From positions 456,210,681 through 456,274,680 of the forward strand of contig CM062296.1 in NCBI GenBank assembly GCA_031216915.1: 64,000 bases of DNA. The letters are read 5' to 3'. The notes beneath the pieces are model-generated. The model saw only the letters and a list, made by a program, of their open reading frames with translations, was not told the origin of the DNA and searched no databases. The stretch's first letter is position 1. Every line of letters starts with the position of its first letter. The DNA comes from Pictodentalium vernedei. Its lineage: Eukaryota > Mollusca > Scaphopoda > Dentaliida > Dentaliidae. Position numbers and translations under genes: made by a program. Below, piece after piece: positions 10,480 to 21,640 of this stretch.

Positions 10480-11605
10480 ATTACCCTAATCTTGATCGTC
10501 TGAAATAGAAATTGATAAAGTAGAGTGACCCTGCGGGGAAAGGACCGGAGTGTCCAAATCCCCAACAACATACCGTGACATACGCTTCCCATATTGTCAT
10601 CGAAATCATACGATACAGAACAGGAGTTAATGCGAGTACACTGACCACATATAGAATGATAATAAGGTCAGAGGAAGACTTCCTCTTAAAACAATTGCTC
10701 AATATCCTTTCAATGTGAAAAGAAAACAAGTCCTGGTACTCGCACTAACCCCTGGCAATCAAAATACATAATAATAATATGATCCATTAATATAGAAAAA
10801 ATAATTGAAATCAAAATATTTTGAAAAAATATTTTTTCAGAACAGCCCAAGTTTCTGAAAAGTAACGTTGAGCCCCAATGGATCCCAAGCCTAAGTGTGG
10901 ACAAAAATTTTAAAAATATTTTAAACAATTTATTCAACACTTACGAACAATAATAATGTATCTAGTTATGATTAAAATAACATAAAGATATTATTATTTA
11001 GAAATCCCCCCCTCACACAGAGGGCTGTTGTAAATGTAAACAATGAGTGTAAAAACACTAAAATAAGACTCCAGGCACCCAGGCCCGAAATCAGTTACCA
11101 AAAATACACCATCTGATGCAAAACAGAGACTTCCAGGGAAGAAACTGCAGAACATCAGATGGTAGATGCAGAACACAACGCCTAACCACCCGTAGGTGAA
11201 GACGTAAACATGGGGAAAGAACAGAATTCATTCTGTTATTCAGCTAAAACTCCCAAGAAATTTTAGTAATAATAATTACAGAAACTATGCCAAAGCATGG
11301 GAGAATAGCAAGGGGGAACTTAAAGGACAGGGAGAGAGGAAAAACACTTGAAAAAACAGTGTAACTAAATAATCAGAATGACAACAAAATGGCTGCTGCC
11401 TTGAAAATAGGTAACTTAACATAATTTCATTAAAAAATTTTAAGTTACAGCCCTGATAATATTCTGTCACACATTCTTTTCCTCTCCTCCTTTTCTATCC
11501 TCCTTAGAATCACCATTTCACTAATATTTATGTGTCTGGCATCATTTAAACTGAGATTTAAAAGCACAAAGATCAGTCAGATGTTAACTGATGAAGGGCC
11601 AAACT
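10480..11605 (-). other. Leader region of DIRS copy A
   Basis: AT-rich sequence between the 5' ITR and the gag-like units. It is nearly collinear with 53106-54235 of copy C and partly with 48178-48960 of copy B. Short ORFs (10481-10729, 10710-10940, 10994-11176) have close counterparts in C, but that conservation reflects recent common descent and they match nothing I recognise. Confidence 0.6.
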
Positions 11606-11808
11606 TAGAATGATAAATGGCGCCAATTTCGGAACGTCCTTGACACTGCGCGTGCGCAGTAGGGGCGAAGTGTGGAGGGCCTTTCAGGACATGTTTTCTT
11701 TAGTTTTAGATGCAAATTTTGGGGATTGGGGGGCAAAATTTGTGTTTGGCCCTATATTTTAAGAGTTAGCACCAGCTATGTCTGGGTCATTGGTACAGTA
11801 TAAAAATA
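11606..11808 (-). repeat. 5' inverted terminal repeat of DIRS copy A
   Basis: It ends 'gtctgggtcattggtacag' plus 'tataaaaat' and is complementary to the 3' ITR. It contains TGCGCGTGCGCA (11647-11658) and a nearby GGCGCC. Confidence 0.85.
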
Positions 11809-12812
11809 TAAGTAAGTAGTCATCTGATGATCAAGACAACTAACCTTACCAAATACACAAAAAAGGCTGGAGTACCCTGGTCTCGTAGGTTGGCAATGAA
11901 AATACATCAGTGATGGAGACATGCTCTTGCAGTTCATGGTTTCGACTTCCACTTTGCAATTTTCAAATTGAAACATCCGAACAAAAAATGTTGTGGAAGA
12001 TGATTATGAAGAATAACTGGTGCACATCAAGGGGGCCAATTAATAGGCACTGACATCGTAAAAAACATGAGTGAAATTTTGTCTACAGCCTTGAAAACAC
12101 TCGTTACATGGTGGCTAAAAATTTATCATTTCGCATAACCAACAGACATTCATAATAAATTGGTGTATTGTTGCACTTTTTATCTGTAATTTTACCATTT
12201 TTGAACTGGAATGTTGAATGAGCACATAAAATATTGAATCGCACCATGTGAGCTAAATTTTGGTGATTAGATCGCACCTGGGAGATCTTGCTTCTCAAAC
12301 AGCGATGAGAATCCAAACAAAAAATACTCCGATTTAATAATCGGTTTTCCAGTGTACCCCGATGTTATAGTCTGAATTTTGGGGTATCTGAGTTGGCCAA
12401 ATCACCCAAGCCTAAAATGTGATGTGTTGAATATATTGAGAGTGAAAGAGCTGAATTTCAAGATTGGTAACCAGCCTATATAGTGGTTTCGCGATACAAC
12501 AAAACTTAGACGTCCACACCGGTATCCGTATCATGGGTTGCCATATCGGAACGTATTGGAATGCCGAGATATGTATACAAAATGTTCATCTGATTCTTGT
12601 CACAGATTCTGAAAGTGCTCTTGAGAATTCTACTTAATTTTTGCTCCCTCATAGTAAGGTAACAATTTGACTAAGCAGTTTAAAAGTGAAAATTGGAGCT
12701 AGACCCTTGAGGATTAAACTGTGAGATTTGTTTTTAAAGGTGGATTATGTACTTGTAACAGGTTACACTCACACAAAGGTATAGGAGTACTCTCAAATCG
12801 TAAATTATTGAA
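11809..12812. other. No gene seen
   Basis: Unassigned AT-rich DNA. Short frames (11776-11976 and 12104-12316, minus) show no recognisable motif. Confidence 0.6.
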
Positions 12813-13045
12813 CCCTTTACCTAACGAATCGGCTGCATCTGCCCACGTAAAATGCAAATTCAGCAGTTGAAAAAATACTAATTTCCTGAAAATTACAATA
12901 AAACTATATCATGTGACCCCTCATTGGAACGAGATCGTTCCAATGAGGGGTCACATGATATGGTTTTGTTCAAATATTTCGAAAAAATTTGAAAAAACAA
13001 TTTTTAAAATCACAAATTTTGATATCATCTGCATTGCGTAAAGGG
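12813..13045. mobile_element. piggyBac-type foldback MITE, copy 1
   Basis: The ends are CCCTTTACC / GTAAAGGG, with TGAA on the left and TTAA on the right (a degraded TTAA target duplication). The centre is a hairpin of 27-bp perfect arms with a 2-nt loop (12906-12961). Copies at 34710-34915 and 63010-63530 share ends and centre, and the last has intact TTAA on both sides. No coding capacity. Confidence 0.75.
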
Positions 13046-13107
13046 TTAAAACCGATTCTCACAACAGGAGTTCACCACAGTCCAAACTGATTTGTGCAAA
13101 TCTGGAC

Positions 13108-13343
13108 AATTATTAGCTCCTTGCATGCAGCTGGCGGATATATTCCTGCCCAGGACACAAAATCTCTTGCCACAGAAATAAGTATAATTTGGGAACATAC
13201 CACATTTCTCTCCTATAGATTGAATGGACTTTTAAACCAATGTCTTCTTCAGTTAAATTTAGATGAATTTTTCATCAAATGTAGTCATGGCTGCTTAAAA
13301 GATTTGATGAAAAATATTTTGAAAATACACAGAGTGTTTAGAG
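13108..13343 (-). mobile_element. TTAA-type MITE, second family, copy 1
   Basis: The left end 'ctccttgcatgcagctggc' and the internal 'cttgccacagaaat' match, in reverse complement, the insert at 16396-16624. The 'gatgaatttttcatcaaatg' / 'atttgatgaaaaat' pair forms a hairpin at about 13262-13314. Confidence 0.55.
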
Positions 13344-13392
13344 TCAAAGCATGCCTGAATTCAAGGGTGGAATTTCAAGGATCTTCCCAGTA

Positions 13393-13758
13393 AATGTTAT
13401 TTATTTATTGGTGTTTAAAGTCACATATTTCTGCACAATGGCTAATTAAGACCACAACAGTTTTATGGGTGGAGGAAGCCGGAGTACCCAGAGAGAATCA
13501 CTGAGCAATGGAGAGCAACTGTCAGCTCCCCAACATACCAACTCCACACAAGCAGGGTTAGCATTGGTTGAAGACAGGTGCACCATCAATGTGCAGTATG
13601 CCTTAGTACACAACGTCACCATGCCCCCATGTGAGGAATGGGGGTGAAGTGTCTTGCCCAGGGACACAACGGAGTTGCCGCAGGTGGGATTTGAACCGAA
13701 GACCTCTCGGCTTGCAGCCTGCACCTCTTTCAACTGAGCCCCCACCCCCCCCAACCCC
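13393..13758 (-). mobile_element. tRNA-derived SINE, near full length (minus)
   Basis: Read on the minus strand, the head carries a pol III A box (GGCTCAGTTGAAAGAGGTGC, 13740-13721) and a B box (GGTTCAAATCC, 13697-13687). A body follows with 'tgtgtccctgggcaagacac', 'ctgcttgtgtggagttggt' and 'ctccattgctcagtgattc' blocks, then an AT-rich tail with TTTATT-type repeats (complement near 13395-13415). Fragments of the same family occur six more times in the window. Confidence 0.8.
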
Positions 13759-14280
13759 CTGGTAAATGTTAGTATTCAATGAGCTAGAGATGGGAAATTA
13801 AAGATAGTCAGAAATTGTCGGGAGCAAAATCTAGAAAGCTACCCTCCAATGGCTCCACATAGACAAGATAGTCTAATGACAAATATGTCCCCCCCCCCCC
13901 CCCAAAACCCCAACCGACTTAATGAGTTAGGATAGGAGCAAGAATGTGAGGAAAACACTTGCATGGATAAACAGATGGTGAATGGACTGTCGCATGCAAC
14001 AAACTGCTTTGTATATCCCTCCAATCATTGGCATGCTTAAATACTTCACTCGGTTCAATAGATGGACTGTCAGATGAACAAACACCATTTCAATACCCAA
14101 CCCCAACGACGTCAGGATGGGATAATGAATGAACACATAAGCTGCAAAAATTTGTACTCAATATGTCCTTTTACTGCAGTGGAACCCTGTTAATTGAATC
14201 TCCACCTTGTCAAAGAAAATTATTCAATTAACAGGTATTTAGACACTTTCCTATATTCCAGGGATAAACTAAGCATTTAT
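13759..14280. other. No gene seen; poly-C tract at about 13889-13902
   Basis: Unassigned. 'cagtggaaccctgttaatt' at about 14179 resembles a pogo-type terminal repeat, but no matching opposite end was found. Confidence 0.5.
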
Positions 14281-14337
14281 TCTATTATATTTTATTTGAC
14301 AGAGCCCATAGAGCTCTGTCAAATAAGATATAATAGA
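14281..14337. repeat. 57-bp palindrome
   Basis: Arms 14281-14305 and 14313-14337 pair over 25 bp with one mismatch around a 7-nt loop. Probably the centre of an unassigned foldback element. Confidence 0.85.
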
Positions 14338-15019
14338 TTAATGCCTGTATTGGATGAACATGGGCCAAATAGGTATTTAATTAAGGAGAATTTAGGGACT
14401 CTCAGTGCAATTTCTAGACATGCTTCAAGATTTTTTATTCAATCAACAGGAGTTTAATCAATAACCTTTTTACAATTAACAGGTCAAGTTTCTACACAAG
14501 GTAAATGGTAAATGCTGAAAAAATGACAAAATGTGAATGGCGATTTTTGTGACTATTACTAGCCAAACATGGCCATTACAATGGGAAGAGGGCTAAGCTA
14601 ATGATATGCTCTGACGAAAAAGACAGTTGGATAGAGAGCCACAATTCTTGATAGTGTGTAACACTGCAGCATTTCATCATCATATACTGTATTGCAGTTC
14701 CAGCAGTGCAGTTACAGAGGGGAACAGGCATGGGTTAAAGTTTGTGTGACAATACAAATTGACTCTCAAAAATGATTATCGCAAGAAAAAACAATGAGAA
14801 TTCTCACAATCTGTTCACTTGATTTCTTGTATTCAAGGTGTCATTAAAGGCCTTAAGAATACTTATTTTTTGCTTCCTCATGCTAAGGTAACACTTTGAC
14901 TTAGAAGTGGAGAACAGTGAATCTTTGGTTGCCTATTTACGCATCCAAGTCTTCACTAGAAACTCTGCCAAGGTACTGTAAGTTTCATCAGCGTGTCAGC
15001 AAGTCCAATCAAACCTGTA
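14338..15019. other. No gene seen
   Basis: Unassigned AT-rich sequence. Two 'tcaacagg/attaacagg' words (14444, 14476) echo the start at 14190, which hints at a worn-out MITE. Confidence 0.5.
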
Positions 15020-15358
15020 CTTTGGAACATTGGGATTTAATGACACTTTTGGCAGTCAGGGTCACCTCGATTCGACAGTTTTAAGGGTGGAGGAAGCCAG
15101 AGTCCCCAGAGAGAACTACAAAGCAATGGTGAGCAACCTTCACACTCTCCAACATACTAACACTGCACAAGCAGGGTTGGCATTGGTTGAAGGCAACTGC
15201 ACCATCGATGTGGATTACGCCTTAATAAGAGCTCCACTGTGCCCCCACGAGGGCAATCAGGATTGAGTGCCTTGCCCAAGGACACAACACAGTTACGCCT
15301 GGTGGGGATCAAACCATGGACCTTTCGGCTTGAAGTCCACTGTCAGAGCATGTGTTCT
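15020..15358 (-). mobile_element. tRNA-derived SINE, copy 2 (minus)
   Basis: The same body as 13393-13758, with the 'ggtggaggaagcc', 'gcacaagcagggttgg', 'caactgcaccatcgatgtgg' and 'cttgcccaaggacacaac' blocks in the same order. The tRNA-like head (15290-15358) is more decayed; the B-box position reads 'ggatcaaacc'. Confidence 0.75.
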
Positions 15359-15419
15359 ACATATACTCGTACATATAAGTCAAGAAAACCACCAAATTAG
15401 AACTGCCTCTTCAGTGTTA

Positions 15420-15795
15420 AACTCAAGAGAATATATATATATGAAGTTTGTTATTTACCATGGAATATGTACAGGTTGGACTCATAAGGGTATAGCAGCA
15501 ATCAAAATTAACACAGACCAACACCACCGGTATCCCCCACCAAGGGTTTCTAAGTTGAAAAATGTTGAAAAAGGCTCATAACTCTAGAAAAGAAATGGAC
15601 AAAACCTGTTACTTGTGAATATCCTTTCCCCCATGGTGGTCTATCAGCATACCAAAGATCATTTAAATCCAACATCCACTGACTGAGATATGAAGGTCCA
15701 AAGTTGTTACAGATGGAAGGATGGACGAACAAACGAACAGACAGATGGACCCCATTTCTATATCCCCTGCAAACTTTGTTTTGGCAGGGGATAAA
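15420..15795 (+). mobile_element. H3-type element with 3' stem-loop
   Basis: The segment ends in ATCCCCTGC ... GCAGGGGAT (about 15751-15789), a stem-loop preceded by several 'acagacagatgga'-type words. That is the same tail design as 17880-17957 and 19680-19766. The left boundary is approximate. Confidence 0.5.
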
Positions 15796-16089
15796 AATTA
15801 TTTAAGAATAGAAAATTGATTTTCGGTAATTAAGCATTTAAATAAGTCCTAAAGAGTGCTCCAATTGCCATGAATTCTTTTCACCAGAGAAGACCCTGAA
15901 CCTTCACCTGTGGGACACTCTTCCCCCATTAACCAAACACGAGGTGAAATGAAGTGAGGGAAAAAAAATTTTTTTTTTCTGCCACTGAAATGAGGTGGTG
16001 GGGATAAAATATTTTCTGCTGCCACTGTTACAGTGTGTAAATCAATACGGGTAACAGAAAGAAATCTGGGAATCAACAACAATGACTTA

Positions 16090-16830
16090 ATAATAATAAT
16101 AATAATAAAAAAATAATATGAAAAGAAAATGGTACAATATCTTTCACAGCTTTCTATAACAAAATGATGCTCAGATCACAAAATAATATTCTGCAGAAAA
16201 TGTATTAAACTCAGCTGCTATCTAGAATTATGCACTGTACTGTAAAAATAATCTCCAATACTGAATGTATAAACAATAATCAGACACATCTCAATGCTGT
16301 GAGATGAAAGAATGTCACAAGTCTGTTGAAAGAGACTTGTATAGTCATCAAATGGGAAGTTCCATTAACTTTTGATTGGCTGAATGAACTCTTAACCTGC
16401 TGAGTATTTTCTTGAATTTTTTCATGAAATCCTGTCATGGCCGCTGTGAAGCAGCCATGAGTGGATTTGATGAAAAATTCGAAGAAATGAAGTCCAGCTA
16501 TGATTTGAGATATCATTGGTTCAATTTACAGTTATACATTATATTAAACAGAAGCCTTATACCCTTTCTGTTGGCAAGAGTATTGGTGTCCTAGTGGGAA
16601 TATCTGCCAGCAGCATGCAAGGAGTTAAGTCACCTCATTAAGTTTCTAGATGATTCTGTCTAATTTCAAGTAAACAAGTGTGACCCAAATAAACAATTAG
16701 TGATAGTGAGCTAAAAATAGATCCTGTTTGAGAGTATTTGTAAATATGCTGATAGATACATTCAAAGGTCACTCAGTGAAAATAAGTGATCAAACAAGCC
16801 AAAGTTTGCCAATTCTAATTTTAAAAAATA
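16090..16830. repeat. Dispersed repeat R, copy 1 (with MITE insertion)
   Basis: About 16190-16390 and 16625-16830 match 26405-26830 in the same order and orientation, including 'caaaggtcactcagt' and 'ctcattaag.ttctagatga' blocks. The two halves here are separated by the insert at 16396-16624. An (AAT)n stretch lies at about 16086-16110. Confidence 0.7.
16396..16624 (+). mobile_element. 229-bp TTAA-flanked MITE inserted in repeat R
   Basis: TTAA at 16392-16395 and 16625-16628 brackets the insert. The paralogous site near 26634-26645 is empty, which dates the insertion after the R duplication. The interior hairpin pairs 'tttttcatgaaatcc' with 'ggatttgatgaaaaa' (about 16418-16482). Confidence 0.7.
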
Positions 16831-16831
16831 T

Positions 16832-16937
16832 TTATATCTGGTTTGTGCAACAAGTTGAAATATAGTTAATATTATCAAGGCTCTGCCAAGAAAATATTAA
16901 TTATATATTTCAACGAGCTGTATGAACCAGATATAAA
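16832..16937. mobile_element. Small foldback MITE
   Basis: The arm 'tatatctggtttgtgcaaca' (from 16832) pairs with its imperfect complement ending near 16937. The inner arm 'gttgaaatatagttaatatt' also pairs, and the core between the arms is about 20 nt. Confidence 0.65.
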
Positions 16938-17957
16938 ACAAGAGGCGGGCCACATGCCGAGGCATACCGCCAAACAATGACAAGAAAAGAAATGAACCAT
17001 GATACTGTGAAAGTTATTCCTATAAACAATCTTCATTCCAAATTTCACTGAGAGCCACTAAACCCAAACCAGAGATACAAGGCGAACAGACAAAAAATTG
17101 TCTATTTTACCAGGCAAACAGCAAAATTATTGTCTCTGTTTTACAGCAAGGTAATTGTGAAGGTCAGAAACACCTGTTACTGAAGTCTAGTGACAATCGG
17201 ACCATCCACATAAGAGATGTGGAATAAAGACATAATGCCACATGTGAGGAGGGGATTTGCATGTATTCTATTTGTTTTACTGCGGGACACAACTCACTTG
17301 AAAGCCTTTTCCACAAACAATCTTTATTCCAAATTTCATTGAAATCTGATAACCCAAACCTTACAGAACAAAGACAAAATGCCACGTGGGGAGGTGATTT
17401 GCATGTATTTTCTTTGTTTTACTGCAGGGACATTACTCATTTGAAAGACTTTCCTGTAAACAATCTTGATTCCAAATTTCATTGAAATCTGATAACCCAA
17501 ACCTGAAATATGAGGCGAACAGACAAACAATTGGCTATTTTACACAGCAAACTGCGAATTTTCAAAGTTAAAAAGGTGAATAAGTCTATAACATGAAAAG
17601 TAAGAAAATTTATTAGAGACTGATTTGAAAGCCTTTCCCATAAACAATTTTTATTCTAAATTTCATTGAGATCCCAAAACCCAAACCTGAGATACGAGGG
17701 GAACAGACAAAAAATAGCCTATTTTTGTATATTCAAAGGGCCATAACTCACAGAAAAAATATTCCAACAGCAAAGCGGCTGATGCTGCTTAAAGATCTCA
17801 TGATAATGAACATCTGTATCAAATGTCATCGAAATCTGAGCAGTAATGTTGAAGTTATAACGCGAACAGACATCCGAGTCTTGACAGACAGACGTATGGA
17901 CAGATGCACAGATGCAATCCAGTATACCCCACTTACTGAAAAAAAGTGAGGGTATAA
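16938..17957 (+). mobile_element. H3-type element with ~185-bp tandem units
   Basis: Units contain 'ccaaatttcattgaaatctg' and 'acccaaacct' (near 17040, 17330, 17475, 17660) with 'gcgaacagacaaa' spacers. The 3' end has 'agacagacgtatggacagat' and then a stem-loop TATACCCC ... GGGTATA at 17920-17956. Short frames here are repeat artefacts. Confidence 0.55.
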
Positions 17958-18311
17958 AAACACTCTATGTATATTGTTTTTATCTGATAACAAACAGCAG
18001 TTTCACTCGTTGAGGCTTATCTTCACTTTTATGCTGATTTCCATGGGCCTCCGTAGAAAACGAGACAAAGCAAATGGGACGAGGCAAACATAGTTGCACC
18101 CTTACACCACAAAATCGATGATGGCGATTGATTCACACTTTCTAGGATTTCTCACTGCGCTGAAACAAAATAAATTTTAAATATTTTATTAACACTGACA
18201 AAACAATGTTTTAAAACAGTTAATATTTTCTTGAAATATTTCTGATTTTCATCCATGGTTTGTGCAGGAGTGAGAATATCACAAATAAAGTTGGACTTTT
18301 CAATGACCTCA

Positions 18312-18402
18312 TTCATTTATATATTTATTGGGGTTTAACGACACTTTTGACAGCCAGGGTCACCTCGTGTCGGACAGTTTTACGGGTAGAGGAAGCTGGA
18401 GT
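18312..18402 (-). mobile_element. SINE tail fragment (minus)
   Basis: 'tttattggggtttaacgaca' to 'gtagaggaagctggag' matches the tail-proximal half of the SINE at 15020-15358. It is cut by an (AAT)n tract and the H3 element that follows. Confidence 0.7.
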
Positions 18403-18421
18403 AATAATAACAATAATAATA

Positions 18422-19766
18422 ACTAGAGGGGTGTCATTTGTGTGCAAAGCACACTATAGTTTATCCCCGCATTCGCATTTCTGATTATTGTCGGGGCCGA
18501 ATCAAAAATCCAAAACCTTTATGCACATCTACAGACCCTATGAATGAACATGAACACACTTTCAATGTTTCGAATTGAAACCCCTAGGAGTTTTTCGCCG
18601 GAAACCATTCCTCTAACGACAAAAGTGGTGCCCCTTGCGTCCCTCGGGGCCAAATCAAAAATCCAAAACCTTTATGCACATCTGCACACCCTATTGATTA
18701 ACATGAACACACTTTTTGTGTTTCGAATTGAAACTCCTAGGAGTTTTTATCCGGAAACCATTCCTCTAACGACAAAAATGGTGCCCCTTGCGCCCCTCAG
18801 GGCCGAATCAAAAATCCAAAACCTTTATGCACATCTACTGACCCTACTAATGAACATGAACACACTTTCAGTGTTTTGAATTGAAACTCCTAGCAGTTTT
18901 TCGCCGGAAACCATTCCTCTAATGACAAAAATGGTGCCCCTTGCGCCCCTCGGGGCCAAATCAAAAATCCAAAACCTTTATGCACATCTACAGACCCTAT
19001 GAATGAACATGAACACACTTTCAATGTTTCAAATTGAAACCCATAGGAGTTTTTCGCCAGAAACCATTCCTCTAATGACAAAAGTGGTGCCCATTTCGCC
19101 CCCAAGGGCCGAATCAAAAATCCAAAAACTTTATGCACATCTACAGACCCTATGAATGAACATGAACACATTTTCAATGTTTCGAATTGAAACCCCTAGG
19201 AGTTTTTCGCCGGAAACCATTCCTCTAACAACAAACGTGGTGCCCCTTACGCCCCCGAGGGCCGAATCAAAAATCCAAAACCTTTATGCACATCTACAGA
19301 CCCTATGAATGAACATGAACACACTTTCAATGTTTCGAATTGAAACCCCAAGGAGTTTTTTGCCAGAAACCATTCCTCTAACGACAAAAATGGTGCCCCT
19401 TACGCCCCCGAGGGTCGAATCAAAAATCCCAAACCTTTATGCACATCTTCAGACGCTATGAATGAACATGAACACACTTTCAATGTTTCGAATTGAAACC
19501 CCTAGGAGTTTTTCGCCGGAAACCATTCCTCTAACGACAAAAGTGGTGCCACTTATGCCCCCGAGGGCTGAATCAAAAATCCCAAACCTTTTTGCACATC
19601 TACAGACCCTATGAATGAACATGAATACACTTTCAATGTTTCGAATTGAAACCCCTAGGAGTTTTTCGCCGGAAACCATTCCCGGACGTATGGACGGATG
19701 GACAGATGGACGGACGGACGGAGACAACCAATATATCCCCGCATTTTTTCAAATGCGGGGATAATA
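18422..19766 (+). mobile_element. H3-type element with ~154-bp satellite core
   Basis: The 5' part has 'tttatccccgcattcgcatt' (18461-18480). The core holds about eight units of 153-154 bp, with starts at 18495, 18649, 18802, 18955 and onward to about 19690. The tail is a run of 'acggatggacag' words and a stem-loop ATCCCCGCATTT...AAATGCGGGGAT (19735-19762). The TATCCCCGCATT word thus appears near both ends as a subterminal inverted repeat. The open frames on both strands here simply run across the satellite. Confidence 0.65.
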
Positions 19767-20024
19767 ATAATTTTAATGCCTAGAATCCACATGGTGCTCG
19801 ATGGCTGTACAATAATTGCAAACATACACATACACATACATTCACACATACACGTACATTCTCTCACAGATACATTGATACATGGATCACTATTATCATT
19901 TATTGGTGCCCAATGCCACATCAGCAAACAAGGCTATATTGTGGCGATAATAGCGACAGAACCTAAAAGAAAAAGGGTGTTGAATTAAAACAAAACAAAA
20001 AAAACTTCAACTTTACCAGAATAA
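19767..20024. other. No gene seen; CACATACA microsatellite
   Basis: A (CACATA)-rich stretch lies at about 19820-19865. Confidence 0.6.
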
Positions 20025-20077
20025 GTATGTGAGTGTGACTGAATGAGTAACGAGGCAATCCTCACTGACTCAGTCAC
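20025..20077. repeat. Perfect 18-bp inverted repeat
   Basis: GTATGTGAGTGTGACTGA (20025-20042) pairs perfectly with 20060-20077 around a 17-nt loop, immediately before a SINE fragment. Confidence 0.9.
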
Positions 20078-20086
20078 ACTCACATA

Positions 20087-20262
20087 CCTGGAGTATCCGG
20101 AGAGAACCACCAAGCAATGACAAGCAACTGTCAGGCTCTCCAACATACTAACTCCACACAAGCAGGGTTAGAATTGGTTGAAGACAAGTGCACCATCAAT
20201 GTGCAGTACACAATACCACCTTGCTCCCACGTAGGCAATGGAGGTGAAGTGTCATTTAGTCA
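20087..20262 (-). mobile_element. SINE body fragment (minus)
   Basis: 'gagagaaccaccaagcaatg', 'cacaagcagggttagaattg' and 'gcaccatcaatgtgcagta' match the body of the SINE at 13393-13758. The tRNA head is missing. Confidence 0.75.
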
Positions 20263-20807
20263 GTAGGAGATTCCGAAAACTGCATCAAATTCAAAATCAT
20301 GAAGTTAACATGTTACATTTGTGTGAAATCAGTAAAAAGTGAATTGTAATGGTTTAGTAACTTTTTCATTTGGAATCGGACAATATTGGAATAACTCTCT
20401 GGATTTACATTTTCTTGATGATGTCGTTGTAGGATTTTCTGTACACAGGTAATATTGTTCACTGACCCTGTCATTTCTTCGAGATTTTGAATGTTTAAAG
20501 GTACTGCTGCCAGGGTCGCTTAATCATGACACTTCGTCTGCTGAGTCGGTGATGTTATTGCCAAAGCAATCAAACTTGAAGCTGAAGGGCACATTGATTT
20601 TCTACCGTGTTCAGAAAGTATGTTGGAATAACTGACTAGTCACTTTCTGATACTCCAGAATAATTATTGATCGAAGAAACATTTTTGTGTCCAGTAATTT
20701 GCATTATGTCTGTTTAGGGGGATATTTCACTTCTTAATTTATTAATTCAATATTTACGAGTACTTGTGTTTGTGATGTGTTTTCCAGAATCAGCTAACAC
20801 AGAGCAT
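20263..20807. other. No gene seen
   Basis: Unassigned, probably downstream sequence of the recombinase fragment on the minus strand. Confidence 0.5.
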
Positions 20808-21640
20808 TTAGCTGCAATGGTTTTCATAATTTTTTCCTAGTTTGTTTATTGTCAGCCTTTGCTTCCTGAACCATTTTTCACTTCTTTCGTCATTTAACGG
20901 AATGGTTCTAGTGGCTATGTAAAATGGCTCACTGTCATTGCAAATATCTTGTAGTCTCAATTTTGCATATTTCTTATAAATTGCAACTGGGTTGTTATCA
21001 CCAAGGGAGGGACTGAAAAATTTCTTCCCACGCAGTTGACGTGTGTCACCAACATTCTGTCCTATTTTTGTTTTTGTTTGTCTTTCATTATGTCCAAAAT
21101 ATTCAGTGTTATCGGGCATTTTTCCCAATACAATATCCCCCCAGCACAAATTGTAATATTCCTCATGACCTCGGATACCTAGGTTCACAGCATTATTAAA
21201 CCAAACAGTGTATAATAAGGATTCTGGGGTGTGGCCTCCCAACACCCATTTCGAAAAGCATTCTAATTTCTTCATCAATCACTGCTACTGATTTGTTTCA
21301 CTTGTTACCCTTTCCATTTTGCTTTAAATCTTTTTGTTTTGCATTCAATGCCTGTCTTGTAGTTAGGAAAACAGCCACTACACTTGTTCTCATAATACTT
21401 AGTGGGTACCAGTGACGTTTTGAATGTGTGTCAATGCTATAAACTCCTTAGTTTTTTGCTTTTGAGAAATTTCTTGAAAAGTAATAAATCACAGAATGTT
21501 TTTCTAAGAGTATTTTTGTCTTCTTTACAGGAAATGAAATCATCAATGCGTTCATTGTCCATTTGTATGAATCACTTTTCCATAGAAATTTCTGCTTCTA
21601 AATCAGACATGTTACTGTCGGATCCACTTTCAACATAATG
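20808..21640 (-). pseudogene. Crypton-derived DUF3504 tyrosine recombinase fragment (ZMYM2/QRICH1/KIAA1958-like)
   Basis: The minus frame 21278-20808 (156 aa) reads 'TPESLLYTVWFNNAVNLGIR', then 'CWGDIVLG', 'HNERQTKTKIGQNVGDTR', 'NPVAIYKKYAKLR', 'PFYIATR' and 'WFRKQRLTINKLGK'. This is the order of blocks in the DUF3504 domain, which derives from Crypton tyrosine recombinases and is found in ZMYM2/3/4, QRICH1 and KIAA1958. Upstream pieces continue in shifted frames with stops: 'TRQALNAKQKDLKQNGKGNK' (about 21375-21315), 'IDEEIRMLF', and a plausible N-terminal part 'NERIDDFISCKEDKNT' (about 21570-21510). The family C-terminal box with the second catalytic Arg and the Tyr region is absent after the stop at 20808. 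It is a decayed or truncated copy; an exon of a larger gene is less likely because frameshifts lie upstream. Confidence 0.75.

Larger units (their letters stand above)
4801..11808 (-). mobile_element. DIRS-type tyrosine-recombinase retrotransposon, copy A (minus, degenerate)
   Basis: A 7.0 kb element runs on the minus strand. Its outer ends are inverted repeats (11606-11808 and 4801-5033). An internal complementary region at 5103-5187 lies next to the 3' ITR, as in DIRS1-type elements. Between these, in element order, lie a leader (about 11600-10480), a tandemly duplicated gag-like region (10470-8180), an RNase H remnant (about 7640-7170) and a tyrosine recombinase remnant (about 6860-5830). 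Frames are broken throughout. Copy C (52904-59820) is a close homologue in opposite orientation with different flanks, so A and C are independent insertions. No reverse-transcriptase YxDD motif was found by eye. Confidence 0.85.

Noticed and set aside
13687-13740. Possible tRNA gene (A and B boxes)
   Set aside because: The tRNA-like part lacks a full acceptor stem and is followed by the SINE body and an AT-rich tail, so it is a SINE head.
14179-14500. Pogo/Tigger-like MITE starting CAGTGGAACCC
   Set aside because: No matching opposite terminal repeat or TA duplication was found; left as a hint only.
18544-19727. Overlapping ORFs of ~90-111 aa on both strands with internal repeats
   Set aside because: They follow the ~154-bp satellite unit, a multiple of three only in some units, and show no protein features.
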